Positions 62,801 through 64,000 of a stretch of DNA of 64,000 bases are shown here, piece after piece (within the stretch, counting starts at the first letter, position 1; each line of letters starts with the position of its first letter). A model generated the notes under the pieces. That model worked only from the letters and a program-made list of their open reading frames with translations. It ran no database searches and was not told the DNA's origin. A program made the position numbers and the translations under genes. Source of the stretch: Nageia nagi (Eukaryota > Pinophyta); NCBI GenBank assembly GCA_050084985.1, contig JBITNC010000001.1, positions 54,498,001 through 54,562,000 on the forward strand. The letters are read 5' to 3'.

Positions 62801-64000
62801 AAAGGTGAAACCTCAACGAACTTCATGAATGCAACCCTAGACACCCTTACTGACCCCTCATCATCCACTAGTGTACCAATATCTCCAAGAAATAATTATT
62901 ATTATAAATAATTTTTCCATACCTTTTTGGATTATCTTCATTTATGTTCCAACCATCAAGAGGGTTCTCATGATGCCTTAGACATACCCACATGTATTTT
63001 ACCAAGTTTGAGTTGTAAACAACTCCCCCATCATGTACCAAAACACCTAGATCCCATGGAACAATGGGATGATGTTCCTTAGTTAAAAGAGTGTGCATAA
63101 GGTGTACCTCATCAATGGATGATGTATTAAACAAATATTAAATCAAATTAAATGGGCTAATAAATAATGCTCTTCTCTAAATAGCTTTTGATATGCTCTC
63201 CTTTTGAAGGCACAATAATGATATCAACAATGCTATCATTTATATCAATTCTACTAGTATCATCAAGGAAACTAATGATCTTGAAATCCTTATTAACATC
63301 TCCATCCTTATTGTCAATGTTTTTAATGCTATTATCATCTTCAAAAACAAATCATCTTGGGACATTACCATACATACCTCATGTGATGTGGAATCACCAA
63401 ATTTGAATTCTTCCTTTCTAGGTGATTGCTTACTTTCAAGATCAATATTGGCTATCCCTATGATATCCTCCCTAGGAAAGATAATGTATTATGCATTTGG
63501 TATAGTTCCTCCTTTATCATGTGTATCAAGTGATTCACCTTGATGGTGGGTGACATTTTCTTCTTCATGTGGTGAAGTGATGTCTCTCACTTCTTCGTCA
63601 ACCATTCCTAATGTGGGTTACGTTTTTAGTCTCATCATTATTCAAGAAGGGTTTCAACTTCCTTTCATGATACTAGATCTCCCAATTAATTTTTCCAAAA
63701 TACTCAAGTAACTTTAAAAGAAACTATTTTCTTGAAATTAGTGCTCTTACCATGGTATTATGTGAAATATGTATCCAATTCTTCATCAAAATTCCATAGG
63801 CTTCCCATATAATAGTTGAGAGATTCCATTTACCTTGCTTACTAATTATGTTAACAAGTCTATCATGGTTTTATATTGTGCTTTTGGTTTATTTTTCATT
63901 TCTTTAATTTCTAGTTCTAATTCTTTAATCCTCCATCTATAGTATGTCAAAACCTCATAATCTAGCAAGACTTTAGCTCTAATATGATTGAGATGGGCTT
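59878..64000 (-). pseudogene. Element E interior: unassigned degenerate coding region
   Basis: Stop-ridden minus-strand coding spans most of this region, in the sense of element E. From the 5' side: a charged helix RWRIKELELEIKEMKNKPKA (near 63920), GKWNLSTIIWEAYGILMKNW (near 63800), and an acidic piece with VDEEVRDITSPHEEE (63600). Then come HHPIVPWDLGVLVHDGG and WVCLRHHENPLDGWNINEDN (62990-62930), YYVERKTLGC and NEYEEALKMITKRKE (62500-62420). Next are HPILDKKIHPLGYCVTF (61740) and WATIVRILGLIYLKIVQVYP (60375). No reverse transcriptase, integrase or protease motif is seen. I do not recognise the protein. It may be an extra ORF of a gypsy element or a captured host gene. Stretches around 60800-61580 are AT-rich and hydrophobic, with repeated AGTAAAGACCATC boxes. 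Confidence 0.4.

Noticed and set aside
1-64000. Functional tRNA, rRNA or other structural RNA genes
   Set aside because: No cloverleaf-forming A/B-box pairs or rRNA-like blocks were noticed by eye. Primer binding sites only complement tRNA ends. A covariance-model scan was not possible.

Overview
The window is AT-rich plant nuclear DNA: one intact host gene surrounded by layers of nested, decayed transposable elements. The dense stacking of old LTR retrotransposons, with target-site duplications (TSDs) still visible, fits a large-genome seed plant, possibly a gymnosperm. The species cannot be fixed from the sequence. All coordinates were read by eye; no alignments or searches were run.

Region 1 (1-35507) is essentially one nested stack. 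Its substrate is a minus-strand LINE (ORF1 at 34107-35507, ORF2 at 19226-21446, reverse-transcriptase tail at 14213-14519). Three insertions split it. A Ty3/gypsy chromovirus (D, 21452-34101, TSD ATCCA) sits just upstream of ORF2. A non-coding LTR element (B, 14525-19220, TSD ATATT) sits in the reverse transcriptase. A tandem array of a small non-autonomous LTR element (C1, 10744-14212) cuts off the tail. D itself carries a second C element (C2, 23840-26061) in gag and a non-autonomous A element (A2, 26703-30117) between protease and reverse transcriptase. A further A element (A1) cuts into C1. It abuts a minus-strand Ty1/copia element (copia-1) that holds a solo LTR with a perfect TSD. The left edge (1-4973) is the 3' end of a plus-strand Ty3/gypsy element, probably Tat-like. 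It carries an antisense, apparently spliced plant mobile domain (PMD) gene upstream of its 3' LTR.

Region 2 (35508-47124) is the least repeat-dominated part. It holds an intact six-exon receptor-like cytoplasmic kinase gene of the calmodulin-binding CRCK type (38815-43700, minus strand, 450 residues, all splice phases consistent). Around it lie flanking sequence, a decayed coding remnant I do not recognise, and a small tandem duplication.

Region 3 (47125-64000) is a second nested stack. A plus-strand copia element (copia-3) is cut in its reverse transcriptase by another copia element (copia-2). Copia-2 is split by a 5.25-kb Ty3/gypsy deletion derivative (F, 52280-57529, TSD CTAAA). F keeps equal-length 1723-bp LTRs, a gag with one in-frame stop, and only the very end of integrase. 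The right edge is the 3' LTR and internal region of a minus-strand gypsy element (E), whose long degenerate coding region I could not assign.

The only cellular function clearly supported is the kinase. The best candidates for something unusual are the C1 multimer, the gag-only element F, the antisense PMD gene, and the unassigned coding region in E.
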